A DNA stretch of 64,000 bases from positions 183,779 to 247,778 of the forward strand of contig RCNN01000496.1 in NCBI GenBank assembly GCA_003667245.1, given 5' to 3'. The translations under genes were made by a program, and so were the position numbers. Shown piece after piece: positions 35,979-47,762 of this stretch. The notes beneath the pieces were generated by a model that worked only from the letters and a program-made list of their open reading frames with translations, was not told where the DNA came from and made no database searches. The stretch comes from Heterostelium multicystogenum (Eukaryota > Evosea > Eumycetozoa > Acytosteliales > Acytosteliaceae). Numbering within the stretch: the stretch's first letter is position 1; every line of letters begins with the position of its first letter.

Positions 35979-38385
35979 TTTGGAATATTGTAAAGTTGGA
36001 AAATGGTAGTAGAAATAATAATAATACAGCAATGACAATATAAAAGGAATTATGAATTAAATATTCTTGTTTTAAATATTTTTGATTATAAGTTATTGAG
36101 AGCGATTTGTTGGATAAAATGACAGTAGCAGGAGGATGATTTTATTGAATGGGTGGTAGGATCGATTTGATGGTTGTACAACCAATTGATCAAAATTTAA
36201 TTCCAACAACCACAATGATTTTAAACAATACCCCAACTTTTTAAAAGTTGTTGAGTCAAGAATGTTTGTTGAAATAAGTAGTAATAAGTGGTGAGCAGTG
36301 CCAATAAAACATAAAGATATGTCTGAAAGTAACTTTATAAAACAACAATAAATGGTGCTCCTGAAATTTAAATGATATTCGAACTAAATAGATATTTTGA
36401 CAACAAACTAATACACTATAAATAATTAAATAAATAGGAATTCTGAAAAAAAGAAGAGTTCAAACTAATAAATAAAGAATTGATTAAAATATTTGATAAC
36501 AATAACTTGTTTGCTTCCAAATTTAAGTGAATTGTGTAAATAATTATTTTAAATAGAAAATGGCAGCCTTATTGTAAATGATGGACTGAATGAATTGGAT
36601 GTTGTGTAGAAGGTGGTGAAGTTAGCTGATTTTAAAATTGGAATAGCTACATTATTATTATTGTATATGCCAACCATTGTATATCTTTATAAATTTGACT
36701 TTTGTTATTTTTGTTGTGGTAAGTAGTTGCAAATAAATAGAATGGTACCACAATGATACTTGGTGTGTGTGTTTTGTGTGTGTGTGTGTGGATAAAAGAA
36801 AAGCTGACTGATCTTTGTGAGGAAGTGTTGTATTATTGAGTACCATACGGATCAATAAATCATTTATTGTTAAGTGATAAAGGTCGGTTATATGTGTTTG
36901 GTTAATAAATGTGAATGAATTTGTGTGACTGTGTAACTGTGTTGTGTGTGAATCAAATTGGAGTTAAAGTGATTGGAAAAATCAATGATAAACGATTATT
37001 GGTTCCATGCATTATAATTTTGCATGCATTGTATGATAACACAAGCAATATTTAAAAATCATCATTCTATTTAATAGGGTGTCCGCCGCCAAATTTATAG
37101 TAACACTGTGATATCCACCAACACCCATCCATCCAAGTGGTTGCTGAGTTACCATTGCATTATGGATTAACTGTACTAGACTTGATGTCTATACAATACA
37201 ATAGTTATTTCATTACTGTATGAAGGGGGAGATTATTATTATTATAGGTGGTACTGATACTGATCAGTTTGATTAAAATCATCCAATGACTATATATGGA
37301 AATACTATCATAACAACATGTTAAACTTGTTTTATATTGGCTGATATGTTTTATTTTTAGATATAGAGGACATGATCATGTTCATAAGTATAAGATTTCC
37401 TTAATATCTTTATGTATTTAGTGTGTATAGCATGTGTTGAAAGTGAACTTAATTTAGAAACTTGACAACAACCAATAGCAAGGTATAACCACAAACAACA
37501 CATTGAGATTTGGTATTTACTCCACTGAGTAAACATAATATAGTATTGGTGGAACAAACCAATCGTCCTTGTTGTGTTGTCTTTGATTATAATTACTTCT
37601 TGGCAATCATGCTATATATTAATATATATAATGACCAGAATGAATCATTGATACTCGTTCTCCTATAACAACTATAGTTGAAGAAACCACTTTGACTCAC
37701 ATATTACCAGGTTCATTGTTTTGATTTGAAATGTGATATGCTTGTTGTAATGCTATTTATCAAACGAACGACAAACAACATCAACAACAATAACAATCAT
37801 TTGTAATTGTTCACACAACAACTCAACAAGATGATCTGTAATCGAAGGTAGATCGATCTGTTTATTTGGTTGTTCAGATCTGTATGTGAAATTGACTCTG
37901 ACTTGTTGATGAAAAGATAATGTGATATGATAATGTGAGGGTAATGGCAATATAAATTATATATATATGTATGCAGTGTACAATCTTACTTACATATATT
38001 ATATGATGATTGTGCCTTCCTATACTTTTGCTTATCGTACTTTCTTTGCTAAGTTGATATGAAGACACAATAGCTATTGTTTTTATTACTTTTGTTTATG
38101 TGTACTACTACCACCACCACAGTGTAATCAGTTATCAAAAATCTGAATTCAGGTTCCGTGTGGATAAAAATAATCAAAAAAAAAAAAAAGTTTTCTAAAC
38201 CAGATTAAATCTCATTTTTGAACCGATTTTTAATTAATAAATTTGTATTATTCTAATGTTAAACATTTTTTGATTATCCATTTTTGAAATTAACGACTTG
38301 GTATTGTTTATTTTTAAAGTATTTTCTTGCAGACTACTACTTTTCTTGGGAAACTATATTTAAATTACTTCGCATTTTAATTAGT
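35979..38385. other. Long intergenic region (2.4 kb)
   Basis: The longest gene-free stretch in the window. It contains GT microsatellite (about 36760-36790), a GAGTGATGG/GGTGG-rich patch near 36580-36620, a TGCATGCA-type palindrome near 37007-37030, a TATATATA tract near 37958-37970, and A-runs near 38174-38188. Short ORFs here show no coding character. It may hold the PIP kinase promoter, an unrecognised RNA gene, or decayed elements. Confidence 0.45.
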
Positions 38386-38768
38386 TCAATGTTGTGGGTG
38401 CACAGGAATCTGTTCAGGATGATGGGTAACTGTACCTTTTCTTGAATCAACTCCAACTCCACTTTGATTGTCTGATTCTTCTAAAAAAGAATGATAGCTG
38501 TTCGTTATCTGTGATAGCTTTGTGACTTAAAAGTTTCCGAGTTTGTTTTTCCGGGATGTCAACCTTTATGTTTATGTCCCCTCTCCTCCTCGGATACATC
38601 TTCTTCATCTTCGTCGGTATCTTGGTTGTTTATTCCTTGAGAGAATATAAAATTTCAATTAGTTAATAATATAAATATTATTTGAGTCACTATTTTAAAT
38701 GTGATGATACAAACCTAGTTGGGCTTTTGGTTTTTCTCTCAGATTCCTATGACACCCACAATATTGAT
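38386..38768 (-). CDS. Small spliced gene with very short exons, 5' part unresolved
   Basis: Three consecutive exons join without a stop: 38768-38715, 38635-38564 and 38480-38386, with donors GTTTGT and GTTGAC and acceptors AATAAG, TCTCAAG and TTTTTTAG. The joined peptide includes QYCGCHRNLREKPKAQ, NNQDTDEDEEDVSEEERGHK and a Gly/Val/Pro/His-rich end ESDNQSGVGVDSRKG ... PVHPQH-stop. Phase is kept across both introns and the composition is coding-like, so the gene is probably real although each exon is under 100 bp. The CxCH cluster may be half of a zinc site. The first exon and start codon are not identified. Confidence 0.5.
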
Positions 38769-39333
38769 CTTATTAAAAATCAGAAGTAATTTAATATAGT
38801 TTCCCACAAAGTATTCAAATGATATATTTGCAAGAAAAAATGTAAAAAATGAAAATATGAAAAGCAAAAAAATATTTCGAACATGACTATCACTTTGTGT
38901 CACGAATATATAAATAGAACACTGTGAGGTTCATTAATTAAATAATCTCCAGTTTGATTAAAAAACAAAAAGTGTATTTCAATAAATGTGGGGTGTAGAA
39001 CTCGAGTCAACTTTATATTAGAATAATATAAATTTAATTATTGAATTTTCTGTAAATTATATGTATATAATAGAACAGATTCACACAAATTTATTTGAAT
39101 TAAAGTGGTAGATTCGTTTTTTTCATTAACTTTCAGTGCTATTTACAAATAGAACTTGATTACTGATAAGATAGCTAATTTCATAACTTGGGTATCGGTA
39201 GTTCACCTACCGAAATCTTTGATTATTTATAATGGAGATTGATTTGTAGTTCATATCATTCACTGATCTATACATTTTACAAATCTATAGCAACTCTCTT
39301 TTCTACATTCTACAAGAATACTAATTTACTCAA
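38769..39333. other. Intergenic
   Basis: 565 bp, AT-rich, expected to contain the missing 5' exon(s) of the minus-strand small gene and the promoter of the plus-strand gene at 39334. An ATG at about 38890 (minus) leads into Phe-rich sequence and is not convincing. Confidence 0.4.
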
Positions 39334-39759
39334 GATGATGATGAAATCTAGCATTTATATTGGTCATGATATCACTATTCCTTTGTTGTGCAGTTACTAT
39401 GTGAGTGCAACTCCTGGGAGTGTCGTGATGCCAGAGGTAAAACTACCGAGACATTCTACAATTGCACTTTAGAGGTGTTCAATAGATACAATGAGGCCAG
39501 ATCGTATGGTATAATCAGCAGTGAGCGATGTTGCCACAATTCTAAAGATGAGGTCTACAATTACAAGTTTTTTAGATGCACCAAAATTCACCTTTATTCC
39601 TCAAGTATTAAAGGTTCGTTTCAGTGGGACTACGATGCCAAAGTCAAATTTAATGGACAGACTTTCAAGTTGACTCTCGACACCTTTTTAATATCTAAAC
39701 TCGCCGATACCTATTCAGTGATATGCGAAACCAAAGTAGTCGACGAACTTAAGGAGTAA
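39334..39759 (+). CDS. Small Cys-rich, probably secreted protein
   Basis: From LLCECNSWECRDARG (about 39393) to VICETKVVDELKE-stop the frame is clean for about 120 codons, with nine cysteines in the first half (CECNSWEC, YNCTLEVF, ERCCHNS, FFRCTK) and a beta-rich second half. The ATG cluster at 39334 gives MMMKSSIYIGHDITIPLLC in the neighbouring frame, so one indel near 39390, or a small intron ending at TTGTGCAG, is needed to add an N-terminal segment. Cysteine content suggests extracellular location. The region SSERCCHNSKDEVYNYKFF loosely resembles the ectodomain of the small membrane protein at 29505-30048. No family recognised. Confidence 0.55.
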
Positions 39760-39983
39760 TACATACACCAAGCAACCAACCAACATTGCAATACATTAGT
39801 CATGTTTATTAGTTTACAACATAATAATGTTTGGAACAACAAATAAATAAAAAATAGAATTAAAATGAATTTTATTTTTGTTTTGTTGATTTTCAAGCAA
39901 TAGAAAGGAGCTTATGGTATCTTAATTACTTTGACCACTCATAACGAAAGATTAGTTGGTTGATTAGCACTATTATTATATTA

Positions 39984-40012
39984 TTAGTAGTAGTAGTAGT
40001 AGTAGTAGTATT
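39984..40012 (+). repeat. TAG trinucleotide microsatellite
   Basis: A run of TAGTAGTAG units (eight or so) just upstream of the GPATCH1 gene, in noncoding DNA. Confidence 0.85.
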
Positions 40013-40073
40013 ATTAGATCATATTCCTCTAATTAATTAATGAGCAACAACAGTCAAAGAAACAGCAACAGTA

Positions 40074-42686
40074 ATGGTTATATTAGTCGGACAAAATAAT
40101 AGTAATGTTGGTACTGTAGGCTATAGTAGTGCTGGCATATTTGGCACTCCCATCGAAAAGTTTAAAGATGAGACTACCTCAGCTACCTCTGACAGCAAAT
40201 CAAAGTATCTTCCAATATATAAACAAGAGGTAAAAGATGAAAAAGGAAGAAAGAGATTCCATGGTGCATTTACCGGTGGATTCTCTGCCGGCTACTTCAA
40301 TACAGTTGGTTCAAAAGAAGGCTTTACACCATCGACTTTCAAATCATCGAGAACCGACAAAGCAAATATCAAACAGTATACTGCTCAGGATTTTATGGAT
40401 GATGAAGATATAAGTGTAACTATCAAACGGTTGTAGATTTATAGCTATTTGGCAATGGAATTAACATTATCATCATATCGATTATAGAAATATGGCTAAA
40501 GAGTTGTCAACAAAACCAGAGTATGATATATTTGAAGGCACTTCTGCTCTATTTAAAAGTGAAACTTCATCTTCCGCAGGTAGCATATCTCAAAGGTACG
40601 TGATTATACTAGTATAAAATAGTGGAAAATAAATGATATTAATATCAAAAGATTATAAATAGCTTGTTTGAAGGAGTATTTAAAGATATTATTGAACAAA
40701 CAAAGATCCATAGGTATGAGGCTGCTAAAGGAAGATGGGTTGGAGAGAAGGTCAACACGTGTCATCAAGAAAATTTACAAGAAGGTGAAACCAAAGAAGA
40801 TTACACACTACAATTATAGATAATGATAATATCATTTTTTGGTGGACAAAACACTTTAGAGGAGGAAGATGAAGATGAAAATCAAGAAGACGAATTGTTG
40901 CATGTGGAGTATGGCAAAGAATACCCAAAGATCATAGAGTACTCAGCGAAAAATGATTCATATGGTGGTTGGCTTTCAGGTTACTTGATGAAAGCGCCAG
41001 ATGAGAGAAGGACAAACTCTGGGATCTAACCAGTAACAACAAAGTGGCATTTGGCAGTGATAGATCAAATAATATCGACTCTGATATCTATGATTCCGAT
41101 TCAAAGGATCAATATGATAGATATTTAGGTGGTAGAAGAATACAAGCACAGAAAAAACAACAGGAGATTTTGGATTTCTTTAAACCAGAGATACTTCTGC
41201 AAGTGCGCGTCGATGCTCGGACGGCACCACACCACTCAGAAATTTCGTCGTAGCATCACACCACATCAATTGAAATTAAATGGTTTCAAACCGCCTAGAG
41301 TACCAGATAACTTTGATACCAACATAAATACGATAAGCATTGGATCCTTCTATCATTGATCGACCAACTTACATTGTAAATATCAATCCAACAAAGCGTT
41401 TACAGATTTTGCAAGAGAAGCAATTGCCATCAACGAAACCCAAGCAACCGAATTTGGGTTCATATCTAGAGAAATCCTACGGAGCTAATGCCAGTCAGTC
41501 ATCAACTACAACAGCTGTTCAAAATGATGCATTGAAAGCACTTCAAATTATCTCTTGCAAGCAGATTTGAATCTTTGGACGATTACAATGCAAGAGCCCA
41601 AGGAAGAAATACCAAAACAAAAAGAGAAGAAGCAAAAGAGAGTTACCACCGATTGGTTTCCAGTAAGATTATTGTGTCGTCGTCTCAATATTGAAAATCC
41701 ATACAAGGATAAAGAGAAGGAAATAGAGCAGCAATCAAAAAAGAGAGAAGATATAGATTGGGATTTCTAGATTAAATTTACAAATTGAATTTCCAAACAA
41801 TGATGAGAAATGGCAATGATAATGCAAACGAATCAGATAATCCAACGTCTTCAAACACCTTTATAGACATAAGCGATCCAGTAGCCGAGCTGAAATTTAC
41901 AGAAGAAAAAAGACCACCTCTTGATTATTTAAGTCCATCTTTGAAAGTGATAGTCAAGTGGAAAGCGAGTATGACCCATTCTCCTCATTGTTTGTCATTA
42001 ACAGAGGATACAAATTTGGAGCCGAAATCCAATACCAGCATAAATAACAATGGCAATAATGATATTATATTACATCCCATCACCAACAAATGTTGTTGAT
42101 ACACATCCCAATAGTAATACAGGCTCAGATAATGAAGAATATGATCCTTTTGCATCATTTGTCAAACAGGCCAAAAATGAAAGCAATACATCGATAAAAT
42201 CTATGACAGCAACCATACATCCTCAAACAAAAGTACTTTTTGATGATAAATTACCAACAATGGTTCAGTTTCCATTACCACCTCCACCTCCACCTTCACA
42301 GACGACTGTAAAAGACAATGATGAACCACCTACCTACTATAAGGTATTAGATATTAAACCATATCAACAAAAACCACCAAAAACAAAATTACATGAAACA
42401 GACATTGCACCACCAAAAAAAGCGACCATTAGATAGTTCAAAGAGTGAAAATCAACGAAAATACCAAGATAACGAGAAATGGGTGGAAAATATCAAATCA
42501 TATCTGTCGCAATTCAGTGATTCCGATGATAGCCAGCGATAGTAGTGATACAGATGATGAGGCGAAGAAGGAAGCGAACGAAGGGAAAAAGAAAAGAAAA
42601 GAGAAAGAAAAGAGAAGAAAGAGAGAGAAGAAGGGAAAAAGAAAGAAAAAGAGAAAGAACATAGGGATAAAAAGAAATATAAATAG
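40074..42686 (+). CDS. gpatch1: GPATCH1-type G-patch splicing protein
   Basis: Recognised by the N-terminal block [35 protein letters not shown] and DFMDDED, nearly invariant in GPATCH1. A G-patch follows at about 40708-40765 (IGMRLL ... [10 protein letters not shown]) once a one-base indel at about 40725 is allowed. Later blocks match the family: [19 protein letters not shown] and a Lys/Glu/Arg tail that in the right frame ends [14 protein letters not shown] at 42686. At least one intron lies at about 40598-40662. About eight to ten single-base shifts break the gene, the densest in this window. Role: a spliceosome-associated protein. An ATG at 40040 is an alternative start. Its stop is 74 bp from the stop of the convergent pelota gene. 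Confidence 0.85.
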
Positions 42687-42760
42687 AATTATATTTTGTT
42701 GAAATAAACGTTATTTGTACAGTTCAAGTTAAATTTGTTGATATACAATATTAAGTATAA

Positions 42761-44105
42761 TTATTTATTCGATATTGAATCATATCTTTCATTTGATCTA
42801 TCAGTATTATTATCCTCTTTTTCTTCTTCGTCCTCTACTTCTTCATTGTATTCTTCCTCTTCGTCTTCTAACTCCATTGGACATCTTAAAATAGCTGCTA
42901 CACCTGACAGTTTGATAATTCTATATTATTATTAATAAATAATTTGCACTTATAATGTAAATATGTATAATTGTAAAACTTACGTTCACCTGTTACATGT
43001 AGACCAGAGAATATTTTTACATCACCATTGTTTTCCTTAACTGATTGAACTAAATCTACATATTTTCTTCTTGTTCTTACATCTTTACCTCTAAAGAAGT
43101 CATCAGTGACCAAGAGTGTTTCAATAGCGAGTCTGTCGTTGGCTTTTTTTTACATGGTCGAATCCATAGAATGCACGATTTGGATCCTTCTTTAGCATAT
43201 CATAAAATGAATTCAATACTTTGATTTCACTTGCAGCTTTGGTATTGGCCAATTGGTTTTGTACAGTTGGATCAGAGAGTACCTCCTTCAAGGAATATCT
43301 GTGTCCAGACGATGAGTGTGCAAGAATAAACTTTGATTTTGTTGGTCTTTATATCTTTATACATTTCATTCTTATTTGCTTGGTCAATCATATATTGATA
43401 GAATTTATCCTATAGACAATCGTTAGTTATTCACTCTTATCAAAGCAATGATAATTAAATTACCTTTACAAATGCAGGTGATGCAATAATAAAACATTTG
43501 ACAACTTCAAAGTTGATATTACGAAGTATCGACTGTAATATTAGATTGAAAAAGTTCTCCAATCCTTTTTGATGGTTGTCAGATGAAGATCTACCTTTAC
43601 GTGGAACTGGTACATCGATACGACCCTTTATCACTGTCATGGACGAGGTAATGAGACAGAGATTAGCTAAACCTTCGTTCATGATCAATGCAGCCACATC
43701 AGCACGTTTGAGAAATATCCGATGCATTCTTCACCAGCTCTAGTGACACAGCGTCCCATTCATCTTTGAACAAAGTAAAGTCACGATTCATCTCCAAGTC
43801 GATCGTATGATAGGCACCCATCTTTACAATACGATTCTCTTCGCACACTGGACCAGAGATACGAAGAAGATTCGAGGTGGTTTCATAGTCGATCTTTTCA
43901 ACACTGATAGTTATTGTGATACGCTGACGCTCACTACTGACGGAGCCAGTATTCGTTTCTTTCTGTACCTTTCTAATAGTAGTAGAAGTCAGTCTATCAC
44001 CACAGCCACCAAATTATAGATATTCCAAAAGTCTTCTTCTTCTTCAATGTGAAGCTTTACAAAACCACTCATATCCTTTTCAATGTATTTTTTTATTAAC
44101 TTCAT
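42761..44105 (-). CDS. pelo: Pelota (Dom34) ribosome-rescue factor
   Basis: Works with Hbs1 to split stalled ribosomes in no-go and non-stop decay. The N-terminal domain starts [18 protein letters not shown]. The central domain has [33 protein letters not shown] and [25 protein letters not shown]. The C-terminal domain has [46 protein letters not shown] and [10 protein letters not shown], then an acidic tail. It lacks the GGQ of eRF1, as expected. Introns: about 43410-43463 and one between VTGE and SGVAAIL. One-base shifts near 43725, 43345, 43150 (A-run) and at the last exon start are homopolymer indels. Divergent from ligA. Confidence 0.93.
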
Positions 44106-44386
44106 CTTTACTCTGTAATGTCTAATATAAATGTATATATCTCTTTTTTATTAGTATAATAAGACCAACATATAAATAACTTAATATTTCTTTTAAAATT
44201 GAATTCGAATTAAGTAATTATATTTTATTTGGGTTTTTTAAAAAAAATGATCTTGAGTTTTATGTTTGTTTTCGACCTGAAGGCAATGAAAATATACAAC
44301 TAGGAAATTATCCACCATCAGTATAGTATTATATATAATATAATTTAATTAATATTATTTATTATAAAGCCTATACAATCTATACA
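44106..44386. promoter_or_regulatory. Divergent promoter region, pelota / ligA
   Basis: 281 bp between two divergent start codons, very AT-rich, with a TATATATAATATAA stretch at about 44329-44343 on the ligA side. Assigned by position only. Confidence 0.4.
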
Positions 44387-46704
44387 ATGATGATGATTGG
44401 TGCTTCCATCAGTAGAATCTACCAACAACAACAACAACAATTATGTTTTAAATACTATCACTATGCTTGCACTCATCTAAATAATACTGCTTTCAAATTA
44501 AATTCTCCTGTCAGATTTAATAGTCATAAAGTAATTGAAGTTGACCCTCAACTCCAGCACCACCACCACAAAGTGGATGAAATCCAAAAGGCAAATGAAA
44601 TATCAAAGATGAGGAGTGATATTAAGAAATTCAATGATGCCTACTATAATCAATCAATTTCTTTGATCTCTGATTATGAATATGATATGCAATTCGCCAA
44701 ACTAGAGGAGTTAGAATCACACTTCAAGGAATCGTATCCAAACTCTGTATTGTTGCAAAACTCTTCTCCAATTCATTCAGTTGGTGCATCGTCAAAGAAT
44801 TTAAAAGTGGCACACAGGGTTAGAATGCTAAGTCTAAAGAATACCTACAATACTGACGAATTGGCTGCATTTGAAAATCGTGTTATCAATGATACCACAC
44901 CGAATCATGTTAGTTTCGTTTTGGAGCTTAAGTATGACGGAATAGGACTGAGTGCTATCTATAAAGATGCAAAATTGGTGAGCGTAATTACGAGAGGAGA
45001 TGGTGATTTTGGTGAAGATATTACATCAAGAGCGATAAAGTGCATCGCAAGTGGACTTCCAGCTGAGCTTCGACTTGATAGCACCTCTCCATATCGTAGA
45101 GGTATTTTAGAGGTGAGAGGTGAAGCTGTCATGTCCAAGAGCCAACTGGAAATAATCAACAAATCGAGAGTAGTTAATGAAGAGCCCGAGTACAAAAATA
45201 CACGTAATATTGTGTCTGGACTGCTACGCCCAACCAATTCAGCCACTAGTAAATGTCTCGATTTCTTTGCCTATCAATTGGTTGGTGACAATTTAGGATG
45301 CCATTTCGACAATCTGATTGTATTAAAAACAGCTAGGTTCCAGCCTGATGCCCAACGCATTCATTACAAAATCACTGAAGGATAAAAGTGTAGTCGATTT
45401 CATTGATAAGTGGTCAAAACAGTCTCGAACAGATTATGCCTGGGATATCGACGGAATAGTGATCAAGGTTAATGAGTTGGCAATACAGCGTTCTTTGGGT
45501 GAAGCTAATAGAGCCCCTAGATGGGCTGTAGCATACAAATTTGGAGCACCCAAGCAAATAACCACAGTTAATGAGATAGTTTTGCAAGTAGGACGTTCAG
45601 GAAAAGTTACCCAGTTGCTATAATTGAGCCAGTCAATATACATGGTGCAATGATATCGCGTGCAACACTGAATAATATTCAGTTTATTAAGCGTTTGAAT
45701 TTAAAGAGTTGGCGATAGAGTGGTTGTTGAAAGAGCTGGTGATGTTATACCCAAGATTGTCAATGTTGTTGATAACAACAACCAGGAGGTAGACAGAGTT
45801 GAAATGGACGATCATGATTTGGCAAGAATATTTGACCCAAAATGTAAAGACACCACAATTAGATGTCCTTGCTCAAGAAAGGTTGAGTTGCATACCCCCG
45901 AAGGCTATGTAGATCACTATTGTCTCGAAGGAAACAGTTGTTGTTACCAATTAAGCGGAAAGATTTCTTGGTTCGTCAGTAAAGATGCTATGGCAATGGA
46001 TGGCATTGGTCCGTCACAAATAGAAACTCTGATCAGTGCTGGGCTATTAAAAGATGCCGGAGATCTATATTCACTGAAAGACAAAATGGATCTTATGCTA
46101 AAACTGCCAGGATTCAACACAAAAAGAGTGAAAAACATCATTGATGCCATTGAATCTAGTAAAGACCGTCCCTTCCATTCCCTACTTTGTGCTCTTAGTA
46201 TACCAGGTATTGGAAAAGCACTTTGTAAAGATCTAGCTCATTCATTCCCGACTCTTGACCAAATTTATAATGCAACACTGTCAGACATTGAGACTAAAGT
46301 ACAACTTGGACCAGTTACGTCTAGTCAAATTTATTATTTCTTCCATCCAAAAGACCAATCGGATCAACAAAATATTATTTCACTTATAAAATAAGTTGAA
46401 ATTAAATAATGTTGCAGTCAACAATAATATAATCACCAAAGCTAATCAACAATCAAATCAACCTATAAATAGTAAATTGAAAGATATATTTAATGGTAAG
46501 AATGTAGTTATAAGTGGAACATTCAACCTAGGTACAAGAGATAACGTCGTTGAATTAGTGGAGGGTTATGGGGGAAAAGCACAAAGTAAAATTAGCTCAA
46601 CGACTAACTATTTAATAGTTGGTGATAAACCAGCTGCAACCAAAGTTCAACAAGCAAAGTCTAAAAATATTCCAATACTTTCACAGATCGATTTAAACAT
46701 ATAG
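44387..46704 (+). CDS. ligA: NAD+-dependent DNA ligase (bacterial LigA type), probably mitochondrial
   Basis: Full bacterial-type LigA. The Ia domain has ISDYEYD; the adenylation domain has catalytic lysine ELKYDG, TRGDGDFGEDIT, LEVRGEAVM, DIDGIVIKVN and NRAPRWAVAYKF. The OB domain has GRSGKVT and VVERAGDVIPKIV; a Zn site has four cysteines, but the first pair is CPC rather than CxxC. HhH segments are DGIGPSQIETL and LSIPGIGKALCKDL, and the C-terminal BRCT ends NIPILSQIDLNI. The first 51 residues have no Asp or Glu, several Arg/Lys and a VRFNS cleavage-like motif, typical of a mitochondrial presequence. No intron seen; one-base shifts at about 45382, 45610, 45707 and 46390. It seals nicks using NAD+. 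Eukaryotic nuclear ligases use ATP, so transfer from a bacterium is inferred. Confidence 0.93.
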
Positions 46705-46845
46705 GTATTATAGATTCTTTTCAACAATTCCATTAATTTCTAACTAAATAAAAATACAATCATGTTTCATTTAGAAGCGACCCCTTTTTTTAAAAAAATA
46801 AAAATAAAATAAATCTAGATGCGCGCATTATGTAATAAATTTTAT

Positions 46846-46850
46846 AAAAA
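46846..46850 (-). terminator. Pol III T-run after tRNA-Met
   Basis: On the minus strand, TTTTT follows the discriminator base of the tRNA directly, the usual RNA polymerase III stop. Confidence 0.7.
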
Positions 46851-46923
46851 TATCAAGTGTGAGGATTGAACTCACGACCTTAGGATTATGAGACCTACGC
46901 TCTGCCAGCTGAGCTAACCTGAT
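46851..46923 (-). tRNA. tRNA-Met (CAT), elongator type
   Basis: 73 nt without intron. The 7-bp acceptor stem ATCAGGT/ACTTGAT has one G-U pair and a discriminator A. The D arm is GCTCAGCTGGCAGAGC (A box), the anticodon loop CTCATAA with CAT and a T-T mismatch closing the stem as in eukaryotic elongator Met tRNA, and the T arm GTGAGTTCAATCCTCAC (B box). The D and T sequences are elongator-like, not initiator-like (no AUCG T-loop). CCA is not encoded. A retrotransposon fragment starts within about 20 bp of its 5' end. Confidence 0.95.
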
Positions 46924-46935
46924 TGCACATTGTAA

Positions 46936-47684
46936 AAATTGGTTGAACCTCGCAATTTTATTAGATATCTTCGAAGCCATAGCTAAAATAAGAAGTCACA
47001 AAGGTAGAGACACGTTGTTCAAATTGGTGGCAAGGTGTCTTCCGCTGTTTAGCACTGATCTGATTTACTGTAGACACTGCATGTGCAACAAGACGGTGGT
47101 ATTCTGCGATGTAGATCCAATTAACATTGCCGAACACCACCTCTTCAAATGTGCAGCCATAACCAAATTAGTACCGTTCATCGAATTATCTCTACAAAAA
47201 TTCACAGGCACCAAAATCAATTGGTGCTTAGAAGCAGTCAACATCACCAACAAAGACACACTATACAGCAATCTTATCGCCATAACGTTGCATCAAGTTT
47301 GGGTTGCTCATTGTAAGCTTAACCACAACAACCCCTTCGAAGCCAAAGACATATCCACAAGTATAGAACTTCAGCTAACTAAGCTGGCCTTCCTCGAGTA
47401 TCGAAAACTGATTAGGTCCTCAATTCTCGACGCTAAAAGCATGGATAATAAGAATATGTACACCAACAAATGGTTAGACAAACTATCTAAGTTCAAAAAA
47501 GACTGGTACTACATAGGATGGTCTTTTGATACTCCCAAACACCTAGAAAGATAACTAAATTCTACTTCTAACTTGGTATACTACAATATAATGTGTCAAA
47601 TTCATATATAAATAAAGTGCTTTAGGAGAACCTTGTCTACGTAAGACGAGCTCTCTAGGAAAAAAAAAAAAAAAAAAAAAAAAA
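46936..47684 (+). mobile_element. 5'-truncated non-LTR retrotransposon with poly(A) tail
   Basis: An open frame enters from the tRNA side without an ATG and runs to the stop at 47554 (DTPKHLER end). It carries CRHCMCNK ... EHHLFKC, the zf-RVT cysteine/histidine knuckle found at the C-terminus of non-LTR reverse transcriptases, followed by the conserved helical tail LQLTKLAFLEYRKL. A 3' UTR of about 105 bp with a small stem (GTCT/AGAC around 47633-47645) ends in 25 A residues (47660-47684). These are the signs of a truncated L1/TRE-like copy. Its position just upstream of a tRNA gene matches the tRNA-targeted TRE elements known in dictyostelids. The 5' edge is estimated. Confidence 0.8.
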
Positions 47685-47762
47685 TTTTATTAATCAATGG
47701 GACTTTACTTAATATAAACCATGTAACCTTATTTATTTAAAAAATCCAATCTAGGGTTAGAG

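Noticed and set aside
36658..38068. Several minus-strand ORFs of 60-66 codons
   Set aside because: His/Thr/Ile/Tyr-rich translations of microsatellite and AT-rich DNA with no splice partners.
40040..42686. GPATCH1 as a pseudogene
   Set aside because: Despite many frame breaks, conserved blocks including the G-patch and the C-terminal tail are intact on both sides of each break, which points to sequence error rather than long-term decay.
46851..46923. Initiator tRNA-Met
   Set aside because: The D arm, T loop and the T-T mismatch in the anticodon stem fit the elongator form.
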